Part shown: in pieces, positions 26,837-35,902 of the stretch | Position numbering within the stretch: position 1 is the first letter of the stretch | How the letters are laid out: every line of letters begins with the position of its first letter | NCBI GenBank assembly: GCA_910579935.1 | Contig: CAJTVQ010000004.1 | Location: forward strand, 62,001 to 126,000 | Source: an uncultured Lachnospiraceae bacterium | GTDB taxonomy: Bacteria; Bacillota; Clostridia; Lachnospirales; Lachnospiraceae | Direction of reading: 5' to 3' | DNA length: 64,000 nt | Made by a program: the position numbers and the translations under genes | The notes under the pieces: generated by a model | Told to the model about the DNA's origin: nothing | The model's input: the letters and a program-made list of their open reading frames with translations, nothing else | The model's database searches: none

Positions 26837-27871
26837 TTACGCTTTCTTACGTTCTTTGATCTTTACAAATACCGCCTGCAATACGATGAAGAAGCACAGC
26901 AGAATCGCAGTTACGATATTGGCCCACGAACTGATGAGTTTACCGTTCGTTTTTACTAAGGTAGAAATCGTACCATTAATCATTACCCCAAACAGGGAAC
27001 CCACCACATTTCCTACGCCGCCTGTCAGCAATGTACCGCCGATAACCGCCGAGGATATGGCATCCATTTCCAGACCGGCTGCCTGAGTCGTAGTTCCCGA
27101 CATGGTATTCAGACAGTAGCAGATGCCTCCGATGGATGCAAGGAAACTGGATAATATGTATGCCTTCAAAGTTACTTTTTTGACATCCAGTCCCATTAAC
27201 GTTGCCGACTGCTGATTGCCGCCGACTGCGTAGAGACTGCGCCCGAAGCGTGTATAACGCAGCATCAGAAAGATAACAAGCACTACGAGCAATGCAACTA
27301 TGACCGAAGCCCTGATATAAGGAATCTGAGGAATGCCCTTTTTATTCACATAAGAACCAATACCAAAAGGCATCTCTATTTTGAAACTGGACAATGTGGT
27401 AAAAACAGGGTCGCTGGTGATACTTACCTGCTCGGTACAAATCACTGCGGTCATACCTCTCGCAAAGAACATCCCCGCCATCGTGACGATAAAGGGCTGT
27501 ATTTTCAAATAAGAGATACAATATCCCTGTACCAGGCCAAATACAATACCAACCGCAAGGACAAGTATCATCAATACCGGACTGCTCCATCCCCATCTCT
27601 CGATTCCAACGGCAATGATCATACAGTCCATGGCAACTACGGAACCCACCGAGATATCGATTCCGCCCGTCAGCATAACACATGTCATACCGCTGGCAAT
27701 ACAGATCAGCCCTGCATTGTTAATTAATATATTCAAAAAAGTCTGTAAACGGGTAAAACCCTTATCCGCATATACGATACATCCCGCAATGTACATCACT
27801 ACAAACAACGCAATGGTAATGACGAGCAGAAGATTATTACTGTTAATTTTCAGTTTTTTGTTTTGATTCAT
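26837..27871 (-). CDS. Sugar ABC permease, YjfF type (galactofuranose-like importer)
   Basis: One of two membrane subunits of a CUT2 monosaccharide importer. The 344 residues include eight to ten membrane segments; ICIASGMTCVMLTGGIDISVGSVVAM is the family's conserved core, and QPFIVTMAGMFFARG and SAVIGGTLLTGGVGNVVGSLFG follow. Similarity in order and motif to Escherichia coli YjfF supports this label. The ATG overlaps the stop of the partner permease gene (ATGA). Last gene of the operon, ending before a bidirectional terminator. Confidence 0.85.
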   Translation of the reverse strand: MNQNKKLKINSNNLLLVITIALFVVMYIAGCIVYADKGFTRLQTFLNILINNAGLICIASGMTCVMLTGGIDISVGSVVAMDCMIIAVGIERWGWSSPVLMILVLAVGIVFGLVQGYCISYLKIQPFIVTMAGMFFARGMTAVICTEQVSITSDPVFTTLSSFKIEMPFGIGSYVNKKGIPQIPYIRASVIVALLVVLVIFLMLRYTRFGRSLYAVGGNQQSATLMGLDVKKVTLKAYILSSFLASIGGICYCLNTMSGTTTQAAGLEMDAISSAVIGGTLLTGGVGNVVGSLFGVMINGTISTLVKTNGKLISSWANIVTAILLCFFIVLQAVFVKIKERKKA

Positions 27872-28947
27872 GCCTTCGCCCCCTTTGCCGCAACCTTCTT
27901 AGCAGAAAGCTTTTTAAAATAATCTTTTACCGGCTCTGCCTGGATAACAACAATCAGGATAACCACTACCGCCTTGAACACCGGCGCCTGTGCAGAAGAA
28001 ACCCCCAGCGCATAAAGAGTCGTTGTAATTGCCTGAATGGTATATGCACCGATAATGGAACCGGCCAGATTGAATTTACCTCCGCCAAGACTGTTTCCCC
28101 CAAGAGCAACCGCCAGTATCGCATCCAATTCCATATTCAGACCGATGTTATTCGTGTCCGCCGAATAAATACGGGAAGTTGCCAGCAGTCCGGCAATACC
28201 TGCGCACAAGCCGCAGATGACATAAGTAACCAAAATGATTTTTGCAGAATTGAAACCCGAAATCCTTGCCGCCCGTTTATTGATACCGACACTCTGGATA
28301 AAAGTCCCGAGAGCCGTAAAACGGAGTACCAAAGATGCGATCAGAATACATACCGCTGCAATGATGATCGGTGTGGGTATGATTCCGACATAGGAACCAA
28401 ATACCTGAAACGAAGGTACGCGCACATACACAATCTGGCTGTTGCACAGCAGAAGTCCGATCGCACGCCCCGCAGACCATAAAATCAGGGTTGCCACCAT
28501 AGGCTGTATATTCATGTACGCAACCAAAAAGCCGTTGAAAAGACCGCAGACACAGGCAATCGCGATACCTGCCAGCAATCCTGCCCAGAGAGGATTCGCA
28601 TACTCCGAAACATTTGTTACGCCATATCCCGCCAGGAGCATACAGCACAGACCTCCCGAAAGACTCATAACAGAACCCACGGAAATATCCGTACCTGCCG
28701 AAGACGATACCACCAATGTCATGCCGATAGCCAGAATCGCTACCTCACTGCCCCGGTTCAGCACGTCAATCAAACGCCCGTACAATACGCTGCTGTCTCC
28801 GGTAATCGACCGGATTGTAATACTGAAAAAACTAAGCGGCGGATTCCCGCTGATAATATCATATACCACATTGATCAAAATAACGAGAATCATGCTGAAA
28901 ACCGGCAAAAACAATCTCTTTTTTGTAATACCTTTCAATTTACTCAC
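27868..28947 (-). CDS. Sugar ABC permease, YtfT type
   Basis: Second CUT2 permease of the same importer, 359 residues. The core reads LAIGMTLVVSSSAGTDISVGSVMSLSGG and QPMVATLILWSAGRAIGLLL; DAILAVALGGNSLGGG is near the C-terminus. The SSSAGTDISVGS version, rather than TGGIDLSVGS, is typical of YtfT. The start is probably the GTG at 28947, which has GGGAGG eight bases upstream and overlaps the ATPase stop by eight bases; a TTG at 28965 also exists. Confidence 0.85.
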   Translation of the reverse strand: MSKLKGITKKRLFLPVFSMILVILINVVYDIISGNPPLSFFSITIRSITGDSSVLYGRLIDVLNRGSEVAILAIGMTLVVSSSAGTDISVGSVMSLSGGLCCMLLAGYGVTNVSEYANPLWAGLLAGIAIACVCGLFNGFLVAYMNIQPMVATLILWSAGRAIGLLLCNSQIVYVRVPSFQVFGSYVGIIPTPIIIAAVCILIASLVLRFTALGTFIQSVGINKRAARISGFNSAKIILVTYVICGLCAGIAGLLATSRIYSADTNNIGLNMELDAILAVALGGNSLGGGKFNLAGSIIGAYTIQAITTTLYALGVSSAQAPVFKAVVVILIVVIQAEPVKDYFKKLSAKKVAAKGAKA

Positions 28948-30463
28948 TTGCTCCACCTCCCGCAATCGCTTTCATTACACCCTCTTGTGACATCTCATCC
29001 GATTCCAGTTCCCCTACTTTCTCACCATCACGCAATACTGCCAGACGATTACAGGTACGGAGCATCTCTTCCACTTCGGAGGAAATAAAGATAATACTCT
29101 TTCCCTCGTCCGCCAATTTGATCACCAGCTTCTGGATTTCCGTTTTTGTTCCGATATCAATACCCCTTGTAGGCTCATCCAATACAAGGAAATCCGGATT
29201 GGTTGCCAGCCACCTTGCAAGAATTACTTTCTGCTGGTTACCTCCGGAAAGCTGCTTGATCAATGTCTCTCTGCTGGCTGTCTTAATGCTTAGCATTTCT
29301 ATGTATTTATCTGCAATTTCAATCTGCTTTGCCATTGGAATCCGTTTAAAGATTCCCAGCTTTGCCTGCATTGCCAGAATAATATTCTCACGCACCGACA
29401 GATCCCCGATGATACCTTCCGCCTTTCTGTCGTCGGGAAGCAGCCCCATTCCAAGGTTCATCGCATCAATCGGGCTTTTAATGGTCACTTCTTTTCCGTC
29501 TACTTTGAGAGTTCCGGTCTGCGCCCTGTCCGCTCCATAGATAACGCGGGCAAGCTCACTTCTGCCGCTTCCAAGCAATCCGGTCAGGCCGATAACTTCT
29601 CCTTTGTGAATATCCAGATTAAAGGGCTTGATTTTTCCTGCATGACTCAGACCTTTTGCCTCAATCTCAAGCGGTGCATGAGTCATGTCTTTTTCGCCCT
29701 CCGGCTTAATGGAAGCCAGATCATCAAAGTCTTTTCCCATCATAGCCGCCACCAGTTTCACGCGGGGCAGTTCTTCCACCGTATATTCCCCTACCAGCGT
29801 TCCGTTCCGCAATACGGTAATGCCGTCGCATACCTCGTATACCTGTTCCAGGAAGTGGGTAACAAACACGATTCCTACCCCCTGTTCCCTCAGCTGACGC
29901 ATCATCTTGAATAACAGGCTTACCTCGTGGTCATCCAGCGAAGAAGTAGGTTCATCCAGTATCAAAACTTTACTTTTCATATCAACAGCACGGGCAATCG
30001 CAATCATCTGCTGCAACGCCAGTGAATAATTTTCCAAATTCTGTGTTACTTCTATATCCAAATCCAGATCTTTCATCAGCTGTGCGGCCATGGCGATCAT
30101 CTTACGCCGGTTGACTGTTCCGAACTTTGTCAAAGGTTCGCGTCCAATATACAGATTTTCCGCCACGGACAGATTCGGACATAAGTTTACTTCCTGATAC
30201 ACCGTGGAAATCCCCTTCTTTTGGGCATCCAAAGTGTCCTTATTTACAATGGGTCCGTCGATTCCGTCCACGTGGATTTCTCCGGTCTCAAATTTATTAA
30301 CCCCCGTCAGACATTTTATCAGGGTGGACTTACCCGCTCCGTTTTCCCCCATCAATGCCCGTATTTCTCCTTTACGCAATGTGAAATCCACATTGTCCAG
30401 GGCCTTTACACCCGGGAAAGTCATACAGATTCCCCGCATCGTTAAAACGATATTTTTATCCAT
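28940..30463 (-). CDS. Sugar ABC transporter ATP-binding protein, YtfR type
   Basis: Two fused ATPase domains (507 residues), as in all CUT2 importers. The first has Walker A GENGAGKST (near 38), NYSLALQQMIAIARA in place of a full LSGGQ signature, and LILDEPTSSLDDHE. The second has GLLGSGRSELARV (degenerate Walker A), LSGGNQQKVILARWL and VLDEPTRGIDIGTK. The start at 30463 has GAGGAGG upstream; an earlier in-frame start at 30478 does not. It follows the binding protein after an attenuator-like hairpin. Confidence 0.88.
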   Translation of the reverse strand: MDKNIVLTMRGICMTFPGVKALDNVDFTLRKGEIRALMGENGAGKSTLIKCLTGVNKFETGEIHVDGIDGPIVNKDTLDAQKKGISTVYQEVNLCPNLSVAENLYIGREPLTKFGTVNRRKMIAMAAQLMKDLDLDIEVTQNLENYSLALQQMIAIARAVDMKSKVLILDEPTSSLDDHEVSLLFKMMRQLREQGVGIVFVTHFLEQVYEVCDGITVLRNGTLVGEYTVEELPRVKLVAAMMGKDFDDLASIKPEGEKDMTHAPLEIEAKGLSHAGKIKPFNLDIHKGEVIGLTGLLGSGRSELARVIYGADRAQTGTLKVDGKEVTIKSPIDAMNLGMGLLPDDRKAEGIIGDLSVRENIILAMQAKLGIFKRIPMAKQIEIADKYIEMLSIKTASRETLIKQLSGGNQQKVILARWLATNPDFLVLDEPTRGIDIGTKTEIQKLVIKLADEGKSIIFISSEVEEMLRTCNRLAVLRDGEKVGELESDEMSQEGVMKAIAGGGASE

Positions 30464-30482
30464 CCTTGACCTCCTCATTTTT

Positions 30483-30522
30483 AAAAAATAAGGAGGGAAT
30501 CCGTATTTCAGGAATCCCCTCC
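30483..30522 (-). terminator. Attenuator hairpin after the YtfQ-like gene
   Basis: On the minus strand GGAGGGGATTCC pairs with GGATTCCCTCC around an 8-base loop (one bulge), followed by TTATTTTTT. It lies 18 bases past the binding-protein stop and before the ATPase gene. Such partial terminators let the binding protein be made in excess. Confidence 0.8.
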
Positions 30523-30540
30523 CATACTGCCTGTCTCATA

Positions 30541-31674
30541 TTAGTATGCACGGCCTGCCAATACTTCATCTGTCATTGTGGTTGCATACTGGCTGGTAAT
30601 TCCAGGTGCAACAAATGCTTCATCATTAACCAGTGTGGTAGCTTCGTATGCAGAACCGGAATGCATAGCCTGAATAACGGAAGCAACAACGTCTGCCTGA
30701 ATCGGGTTACATTCTACGTTGCAGTTGATCTTGCCATCCAGTGTATACTGTAAACCATCATGTGTCGCGTCGAAGGAAATCAGAATCACGTCACCGTCAA
30801 CCCCGTATGTGATACCAGCTGCATCCATTGCATCCATTGCGCCGTATGCTTCGTTATCATTGTGGCAGACTACTACGTTAAACTGACCTTCATAAGATTT
30901 AATGAAAGATTCCATAACTTCCTGTCCGCCTGCCTGTGTAAAGTCACCGGACTGGGAATCAAGGATTTTCCACTCGCTGTGGGATGCTGCCACTTCATTA
31001 AATCCCTCTGCACGTCCCAGAGTAGCGGATGCACCAACCGTACCTTCAATTACAAGGATGTTGGCTTCTTTTCCGCCCAGATACTCAGCCAGCCAGTTCC
31101 CCGCCGTGATGCCTTCATTCTTTGTATTGGTTCCTACCCATGCATCATACATGGAAGCGTCTGCATCAATTTCACGGTCAGCAATGATAACCGGAATTCC
31201 GGCATCCTGTGCTTCCTGAAGTACCGTATCCCATCCTGCCGTCTCAATCGGAGCGATTACAATGTAATCCAGTTCCTGTCCGATAAAGTTACGTACTGCT
31301 TCCAACTGTGCCGCATTGTCATTGTCGCAGTCAACCAACTGTAATTCATAGCCGTTCTCAGCCGTGAATGTATTCTGATAGTTCTGTGTATTGGCGGTAC
31401 GCCAGTCGGATTCATGCCCAACCTGTGCATAACCCACGCTGATCACTCCGCCGTCTGCTGTTGTATCCGCTGCCGTGTCTGCTGCCGGAGCCGCATCTGC
31501 TGCAGGTGCTGTCTCTGCCGGTGCTGCCGTATCCGCTGCCGGCGCTGCCGTATCTGCTGCCGGAGCCGTATCCGCTGCCGGCGCTGCTGTCTGTGCATCT
31601 CCGCCGCCGCATCCGGCTACTGTTGCTGCAACCATCGCTGCCGCAAATAATACTGCTAATTTTTTTCTCAACAT
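30541..31674 (-). CDS. Sugar-binding lipoprotein, YtfQ type
   Basis: Surface lipoprotein that feeds the YtfR/YtfT/YjfF-like importer. A signal peptide ends at VAGC, followed by GGG and a ~50-residue linker of repeated APAADTA units. The periplasmic-binding fold starts near residue 75: ISVGYAQVGHESDWRTANTQ, AVRNFIGQELDYIVIAPIETAGWDTVLQEAQDAGIPVIIADREID, GTVGASATLGRAEGFNE and SQSGDFTQAGGQEVMESFIK all match E. coli YtfQ, which binds galactofuranose and galactopyranose. The true ligand here could differ (galactose or arabinose; inference). First gene of a four-gene operon. Confidence 0.88.
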   Translation of the reverse strand: MLRKKLAVLFAAAMVAATVAGCGGGDAQTAAPAADTAPAADTAAPAADTAAPAETAPAADAAPAADTAADTTADGGVISVGYAQVGHESDWRTANTQNYQNTFTAENGYELQLVDCDNDNAAQLEAVRNFIGQELDYIVIAPIETAGWDTVLQEAQDAGIPVIIADREIDADASMYDAWVGTNTKNEGITAGNWLAEYLGGKEANILVIEGTVGASATLGRAEGFNEVAASHSEWKILDSQSGDFTQAGGQEVMESFIKSYEGQFNVVVCHNDNEAYGAMDAMDAAGITYGVDGDVILISFDATHDGLQYTLDGKINCNVECNPIQADVVASVIQAMHSGSAYEATTLVNDEAFVAPGITSQYATTMTDEVLAGRAY

Positions 31675-32105
31675 TTTTATATCCTCCCTTTCGTTTGTTG
31701 ATATTATTACTTTACATGATTTCGTCTTCTTCCGTCAACTTAAATTGTTCGCGTTCCGGCAAGTTCGTCGGCCTAAACAATACAAGTTTTTATATTTTGA
31801 TCACTTTTTATTACAAGTTCCCCCCAAAAATTGATTTTTTTATATTTTGTTTAAATTCCTATTGTATTTATTTGTTTATACGTATATTCATATATGTTTA
31901 TCAATACTGTTTTTTATGAAAATTTTGTATATTTTGGCCATTGTTCACATTTTGTTCATTTTTTCATATCAATTTGTTTATTTTTTATTTTATGGAATAC
32001 CCATGCTTTTTTCCTGCCGCATATTTTTCTATTTTGTTCTTTTGATATTATACTTTTCACGTTATAATGGAACTATCCTAAATAAGAAGAAAAGGAATCT
32101 CTCAT
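31675..32105. promoter_or_regulatory. Divergent intergenic region with repeated TACAAGT half-sites
   Basis: 430 bp of AT-rich DNA without a gene. ATACAAGT (31780-31787) and TTACAAGT (31811-31818) are direct copies 31 bp apart, about three helical turns. The same half-site forms a full palindrome before the second chemoreceptor (44969-44986). They probably bind the AraR-like regulator encoded by the plus-strand gene at 32106. For that gene TTGATA and TATAAT (32063-32068) give a possible promoter with a short spacer. No clear minus-strand promoter is seen. Confidence 0.45.
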
Positions 32106-33179
32106 ATGTCCGCCAAGTATCTGCACCTTGCATCATCATTAAAAAAACAGATTATCCAAAAGTCCGGAACCGGAGTATACAAACTGCCCTCCGAAAACGA
32201 ATTGTGCCGTCAATACGGATACAGCAGGCAGACGGTACGGCAGGCTCTTCGTCTGCTGGAAACCGAAGGATTAATTGAAAAAAAGCAGGGAAGCGGCTCT
32301 TTTGCCACCGGTCTGGCTTCAGGTTCCAACATAATAGCCGTTGTCGTTTCCGAGGAAGAGGAATACATCTATCCGTCTCTCGTCTCCGATATTAAATCCG
32401 CCCTCGGACACAAAGGGTATTCTGTCCGAATCTATTCTCACCATGGCCGCCTCGCTTTTGAGCGCAAAATTTTAGAGGAACTTCTCCGTTCCTCTGTCCG
32501 CGGCATGATTGTGGAAGGCTGTCGGACTGCTCTTCCCAATCCCAATCTTGATTTATACGAACGCCTGAAAGAGCAGAATGTCTGCATCTTATTTCTCCAT
32601 GGCAGTTATCAGGCCTGCCCTGAAAGCATTTCCGTCAAAAGCGACGACTACTACGGAGGCTATTTACTGGGAAAACATTTTCTTCAGAACAACCACACAA
32701 ATATTGCCGGCATTTTCCAAATAGACAACGTGCAGGGGCTGGAACGTTACCGCGGACTTTCTGCTGTCCTGCGGGACTTCATGGCCGGACTGCCGGATGA
32801 AAGGATCCTGTGGTACACCCAGACAGAATTAACCGCCCTGGAACAGAAATCAGATACTATGTTCCTGACCTCCTTTCTCCACCGGCAGCTGAAAGATTGT
32901 TCCGCCGTCATCTGCCAAAATGACGAGATTGCTTACTGGCTCATCAAAGAACTGCGTTATGCCGGACTCCAGGTACCTGCGGATTTATCCGTTGCCGCCT
33001 TTGATAATAGCTACCTCAGCGAAATCTGTCCCGTCCGCCTCACTACGCTGTCCCATAGAAACCACGAAATGGGAACCGCGGCTGCCGAGTGTTTGCTGCG
33101 GATGATACAGGGCATCCCCGTATCTTCGCTGGAACTTCCATGGCGTCTGGTATCAAGAGAAAGCGACGCGCCCCGCTGA
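32106..33179 (+). CDS. AraR-like GntR/LacI hybrid transcriptional regulator
   Basis: A 357-residue repressor-type protein: GntR winged helix at residues ~5-72 (KLPSENELCRQYGYSRQTVRQALRLLETEGLIEKKQGSGSF) joined to a LacI-type sugar-binding domain (IIAVVVSEEEEYIYPSLVSDIKSALGHKGYSVRIYSHHGR, VSSLELPWRLVSRES at the end). This is the domain order of Bacillus AraR. It is divergent from the YtfQ-type importer and convergent, three bases apart, with the YesN-like gene. It is a paralogue of the regulator at 37430. The ligand is probably the sugar imported by the divergent operon. Confidence 0.87.
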   Translation: MSAKYLHLASSLKKQIIQKSGTGVYKLPSENELCRQYGYSRQTVRQALRLLETEGLIEKKQGSGSFATGLASGSNIIAVVVSEEEEYIYPSLVSDIKSALGHKGYSVRIYSHHGRLAFERKILEELLRSSVRGMIVEGCRTALPNPNLDLYERLKEQNVCILFLHGSYQACPESISVKSDDYYGGYLLGKHFLQNNHTNIAGIFQIDNVQGLERYRGLSAVLRDFMAGLPDERILWYTQTELTALEQKSDTMFLTSFLHRQLKDCSAVICQNDEIAYWLIKELRYAGLQVPADLSVAAFDNSYLSEICPVRLTTLSHRNHEMGTAAAECLLRMIQGIPVSSLELPWRLVSRESDAPR

Positions 33180-33182
33180 CCC

Positions 33183-34805
33183 TCAATTCCTGCCCGTACG
33201 GTATTCCCTCGGAGTACAGCCCTGTGTCTTTTTAAATACAAAACTGAAATAATGAGGGTCTTTAAAGCCAACTTCCGCCGCAATCTCTCCCGAATGCTTC
33301 TCCGTGCCGCGCAGCAGTTTCTTCGCCGCCTCCATTCTTTTCTGCGTCACATATTCAGTAAAGGTCATTTTCTTTTCCTGGCTGAACAGAGCGCTTAAAT
33401 AATTCGCACTGACATTGGCCGCATTGGCTGCCGCATTCAGGGACAATCCATCCTGTGCATAATTTTCCTCAATATAATCCAGTGCTTTTTTAATTATTTT
33501 CTTCCCCTGGCTCTCTCTTTCCCTGCTGCCCAATTCCAGTGCTTTCCCCAACAGGCTTACCATATAAGGCTTCATATCTTCTACGTCCAGACTGATGCTC
33601 TGCATTTTATCCGGCCATGTATTCTTTAAAAATTCTTCCTGGCTGTAACCCAATGTTTCCGCAAAGGCAATCGATGTAAAACGAATGCTGAGCGTCAGAT
33701 AATCCCGAAACAGCCTGGACTGCAGTGCATCCTTCTGGCTTTCCAGATAACTGTCCACAAAATCTTCCAGTTCATCCTGCTGTCCGCGCATCAAAAAGCC
33801 TTTGATGATATCCGGGTCCGCTTTTGCAATGTCAACGCCGCCTAACCCTCCCGCTTCCGCATTGGTTCCCTCTGCTCCCTCTATGCCGCGTTCCGGCAGG
33901 ATATGCTGTCTGGGTCTTAAAAAGCGGTAAGAAAGCATATGATTTACCTTGCTGTAACATTCGGGAAGGAGGCTGAGGCGCTCCACCGGCTCTCCTGCAG
34001 CCAGATACCATTCCATCTCTATATTCGGTTCGCTGCAGATGCGTGTAATATTATCCACACACTTTGTCTTCAATTCTTCCATCTGCCGCATATCTCCCTT
34101 GATCAATATCCCATATGTCGTGATGTTCCACCGGAATACCAGAAAATCCGGATAACGCAGGAAATAATGCATCAATTCTTCCTGCTTTCTTACCAGCAGC
34201 CCCGAATCCTGTCCCCTTTCCCCGGGATTTCTTTTCTCCCAAAAACTTACCATGACAAGATTATAGCAGGCAGCATCCAATTCCAAAGACAGCTTCTGCG
34301 CCTCTTCATAGATTTCCTGCACCGACATCTGTCCTTCAAAAAGTTTTTCAAAGAAATTTCTCCGTGAGAACTGCTCGTATTCCAGCATCTCCTCCCGGAA
34401 TTTTTCCACATACCTTTCCTGCTCCCGCTCATTCTCTATTTTTTCCCGTATTTCCTGCAGCACTTTCTGCAAAGTCATTCTGGTAATGGGTTTTAACAAA
34501 TATTGTTCCACCCCTACCGAAATTGCCTGGCGCGCATATTCAAAATCATCGTATCCGCTGATGATCACAATTTTTATATGCGGAAATTCCTGACTGACAA
34601 TCCGGCTCAATGCCAGCCCGTCCATAAAAGGCATCTTAATATCCGTAATCAGCACATCCGGATGCAGCCTGCGGATAAGGGGCAATGCCATTTCACCGTC
34701 ACTGGCTTCTCCGGCAAACTGATAACCATACTGCTGCCATGCAATATTATCACGCAGGCCTTCCCTTACCACACTCTCATCCTCTACAAGAAAAACCTTT
34801 AACAT
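33183..34805 (-). CDS. YesN-type response regulator (receiver plus AraC domain)
   Basis: Output protein of the sensor system encoded just upstream. The receiver domain occupies residues 1-120 with acidic residues in VFLVEDES and the phosphoryl-accepting Asp55 in VLITDIKMPFMDG. A ~290-residue middle region (YesN-type linker) follows, and the last ~100 residues hold the AraC helix-turn-helix (LSLNAAANAANVSANYLSALFSQEKKMTFTEYVTQKRM... SFVFKKTQGCTPREYR). The start at 34805 has GGAGG six bases upstream and makes the protein begin exactly at the receiver. It comes 68 bases after the binding-protein gene. Confidence 0.92.
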   Translation of the reverse strand: MLKVFLVEDESVVREGLRDNIAWQQYGYQFAGEASDGEMALPLIRRLHPDVLITDIKMPFMDGLALSRIVSQEFPHIKIVIISGYDDFEYARQAISVGVEQYLLKPITRMTLQKVLQEIREKIENEREQERYVEKFREEMLEYEQFSRRNFFEKLFEGQMSVQEIYEEAQKLSLELDAACYNLVMVSFWEKRNPGERGQDSGLLVRKQEELMHYFLRYPDFLVFRWNITTYGILIKGDMRQMEELKTKCVDNITRICSEPNIEMEWYLAAGEPVERLSLLPECYSKVNHMLSYRFLRPRQHILPERGIEGAEGTNAEAGGLGGVDIAKADPDIIKGFLMRGQQDELEDFVDSYLESQKDALQSRLFRDYLTLSIRFTSIAFAETLGYSQEEFLKNTWPDKMQSISLDVEDMKPYMVSLLGKALELGSRERESQGKKIIKKALDYIEENYAQDGLSLNAAANAANVSANYLSALFSQEKKMTFTEYVTQKRMEAAKKLLRGTEKHSGEIAAEVGFKDPHYFSFVFKKTQGCTPREYRTGRN

Positions 34806-34873
34806 GTCCGACCTCCATTGCTCCATCTCATCCATATATAAAAGATAACTGCTCTTTCCTTTATCCGTCGTTT

Positions 34874-35902
34874 TCAATAAGTCCTGCTGTTCATATACCC
34901 TGACACATTTTCCTTTGTAAAAACCCTTTCTTCTACCACATATGCTTTTTCCACTTTCTCTCCCCGTTCCAGCATCCCTATTACCTCAGCCAGATACTTT
35001 CCCTGCTCCGGATTGCACTCCACATCCACCGCTATCTTCCCCTCTTCTACCAGCCGCAGGGCATCCCGCACGGCATCAAAAGACAGTAGCAGAATATCCC
35101 CGTCCCTTCCTACGCTCCTGCCGCTCTCCTCTATTGCTTCGATTGCTCCGAAAGTCATATCATCATTCTGCGATACCACCACATCAATATCTTCATACCG
35201 TTCCAGTATCTGTTCCATCACTTCTTTTCCTTTAGCAATGGTAAAGTCGCCGCTTCTCTGATCCAGAATATGCCAGTTGATATACTTGTTTGCAATTTCC
35301 ATAAAGCCGGAGCTTCTCCCCCGCTGGGGAGAAGAACCCAGTGTCCCCTGAAGCATTATGATATTGATATCCTCTTTCTGCCTGTTGGCAATCTTCAGAT
35401 ATTGTTCCAGCCATCTCCCTGCCTTGCGCCCCTCTTCTTCCATATCCGAGCCAATCCACGTCGTATAGAGGGAAGCATCTTCCACGTTTACCATCCGGTC
35501 CAGGAGAATCACGGGAATCCCGGCTTCTCTCGCTTCCTCCAATACCGTATCCCAGCCGTTTTCCGTAACCGGCGAAAAAACGATGTAATCCACTCTTTGG
35601 GAAATAAAGCTGCGCAGTGCTTTAATCTGGTTTTCCTGCTTTTGTCTGGCATTATTGAAGATCAGAAAATAACCGTTTTCTTTTGTCAATGCCTCCTGAA
35701 CGGATACGGTATTTGTCGTCCTCCATACGGATTCACTCCCTATCTGTGAAAAACCTACCACAACCAAATTGGCATTTTCCTCTTCATGGGCATCCGCTTC
35801 CCCCACGGCTACACTGCTGAAAATACCACAGCCGCAGGTAAATACCAGCAAGGATACCAGCAAGGCTGCCGTCCCCAGCCTATACCATCCGTTCTTACTC
35901 AT
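34874..35902 (-). CDS. YtfQ-like sugar-binding protein of a three-component sensor
   Basis: A 342-residue exported or lipid-anchored binding protein; the signal segment LLVSLLVFTCGCG carries a possible lipobox. Its mature part is very close to E. coli YtfQ: VGFSQIGSESVWRTTNT, ARQKQENQIKALRSFISQRVDYIVFSPVTENGWDTVLEEAREAGIPVILLDR, LQGTLGSSPQRGR. Unlike the 30541 protein it has no Ala/Pro linker and no permease gene nearby. It overlaps the kinase gene by eight bases and precedes the regulator gene, so it probably presents sugar to the kinase, like XylFII with LytS in Clostridium beijerinckii (analogy, not homology proven here). Confidence 0.87.
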   Translation of the reverse strand: MSKNGWYRLGTAALLVSLLVFTCGCGIFSSVAVGEADAHEEENANLVVVGFSQIGSESVWRTTNTVSVQEALTKENGYFLIFNNARQKQENQIKALRSFISQRVDYIVFSPVTENGWDTVLEEAREAGIPVILLDRMVNVEDASLYTTWIGSDMEEEGRKAGRWLEQYLKIANRQKEDINIIMLQGTLGSSPQRGRSSGFMEIANKYINWHILDQRSGDFTIAKGKEVMEQILERYEDIDVVVSQNDDMTFGAIEAIEESGRSVGRDGDILLLSFDAVRDALRLVEEGKIAVDVECNPEQGKYLAEVIGMLERGEKVEKAYVVEERVFTKENVSGYMNSRTY

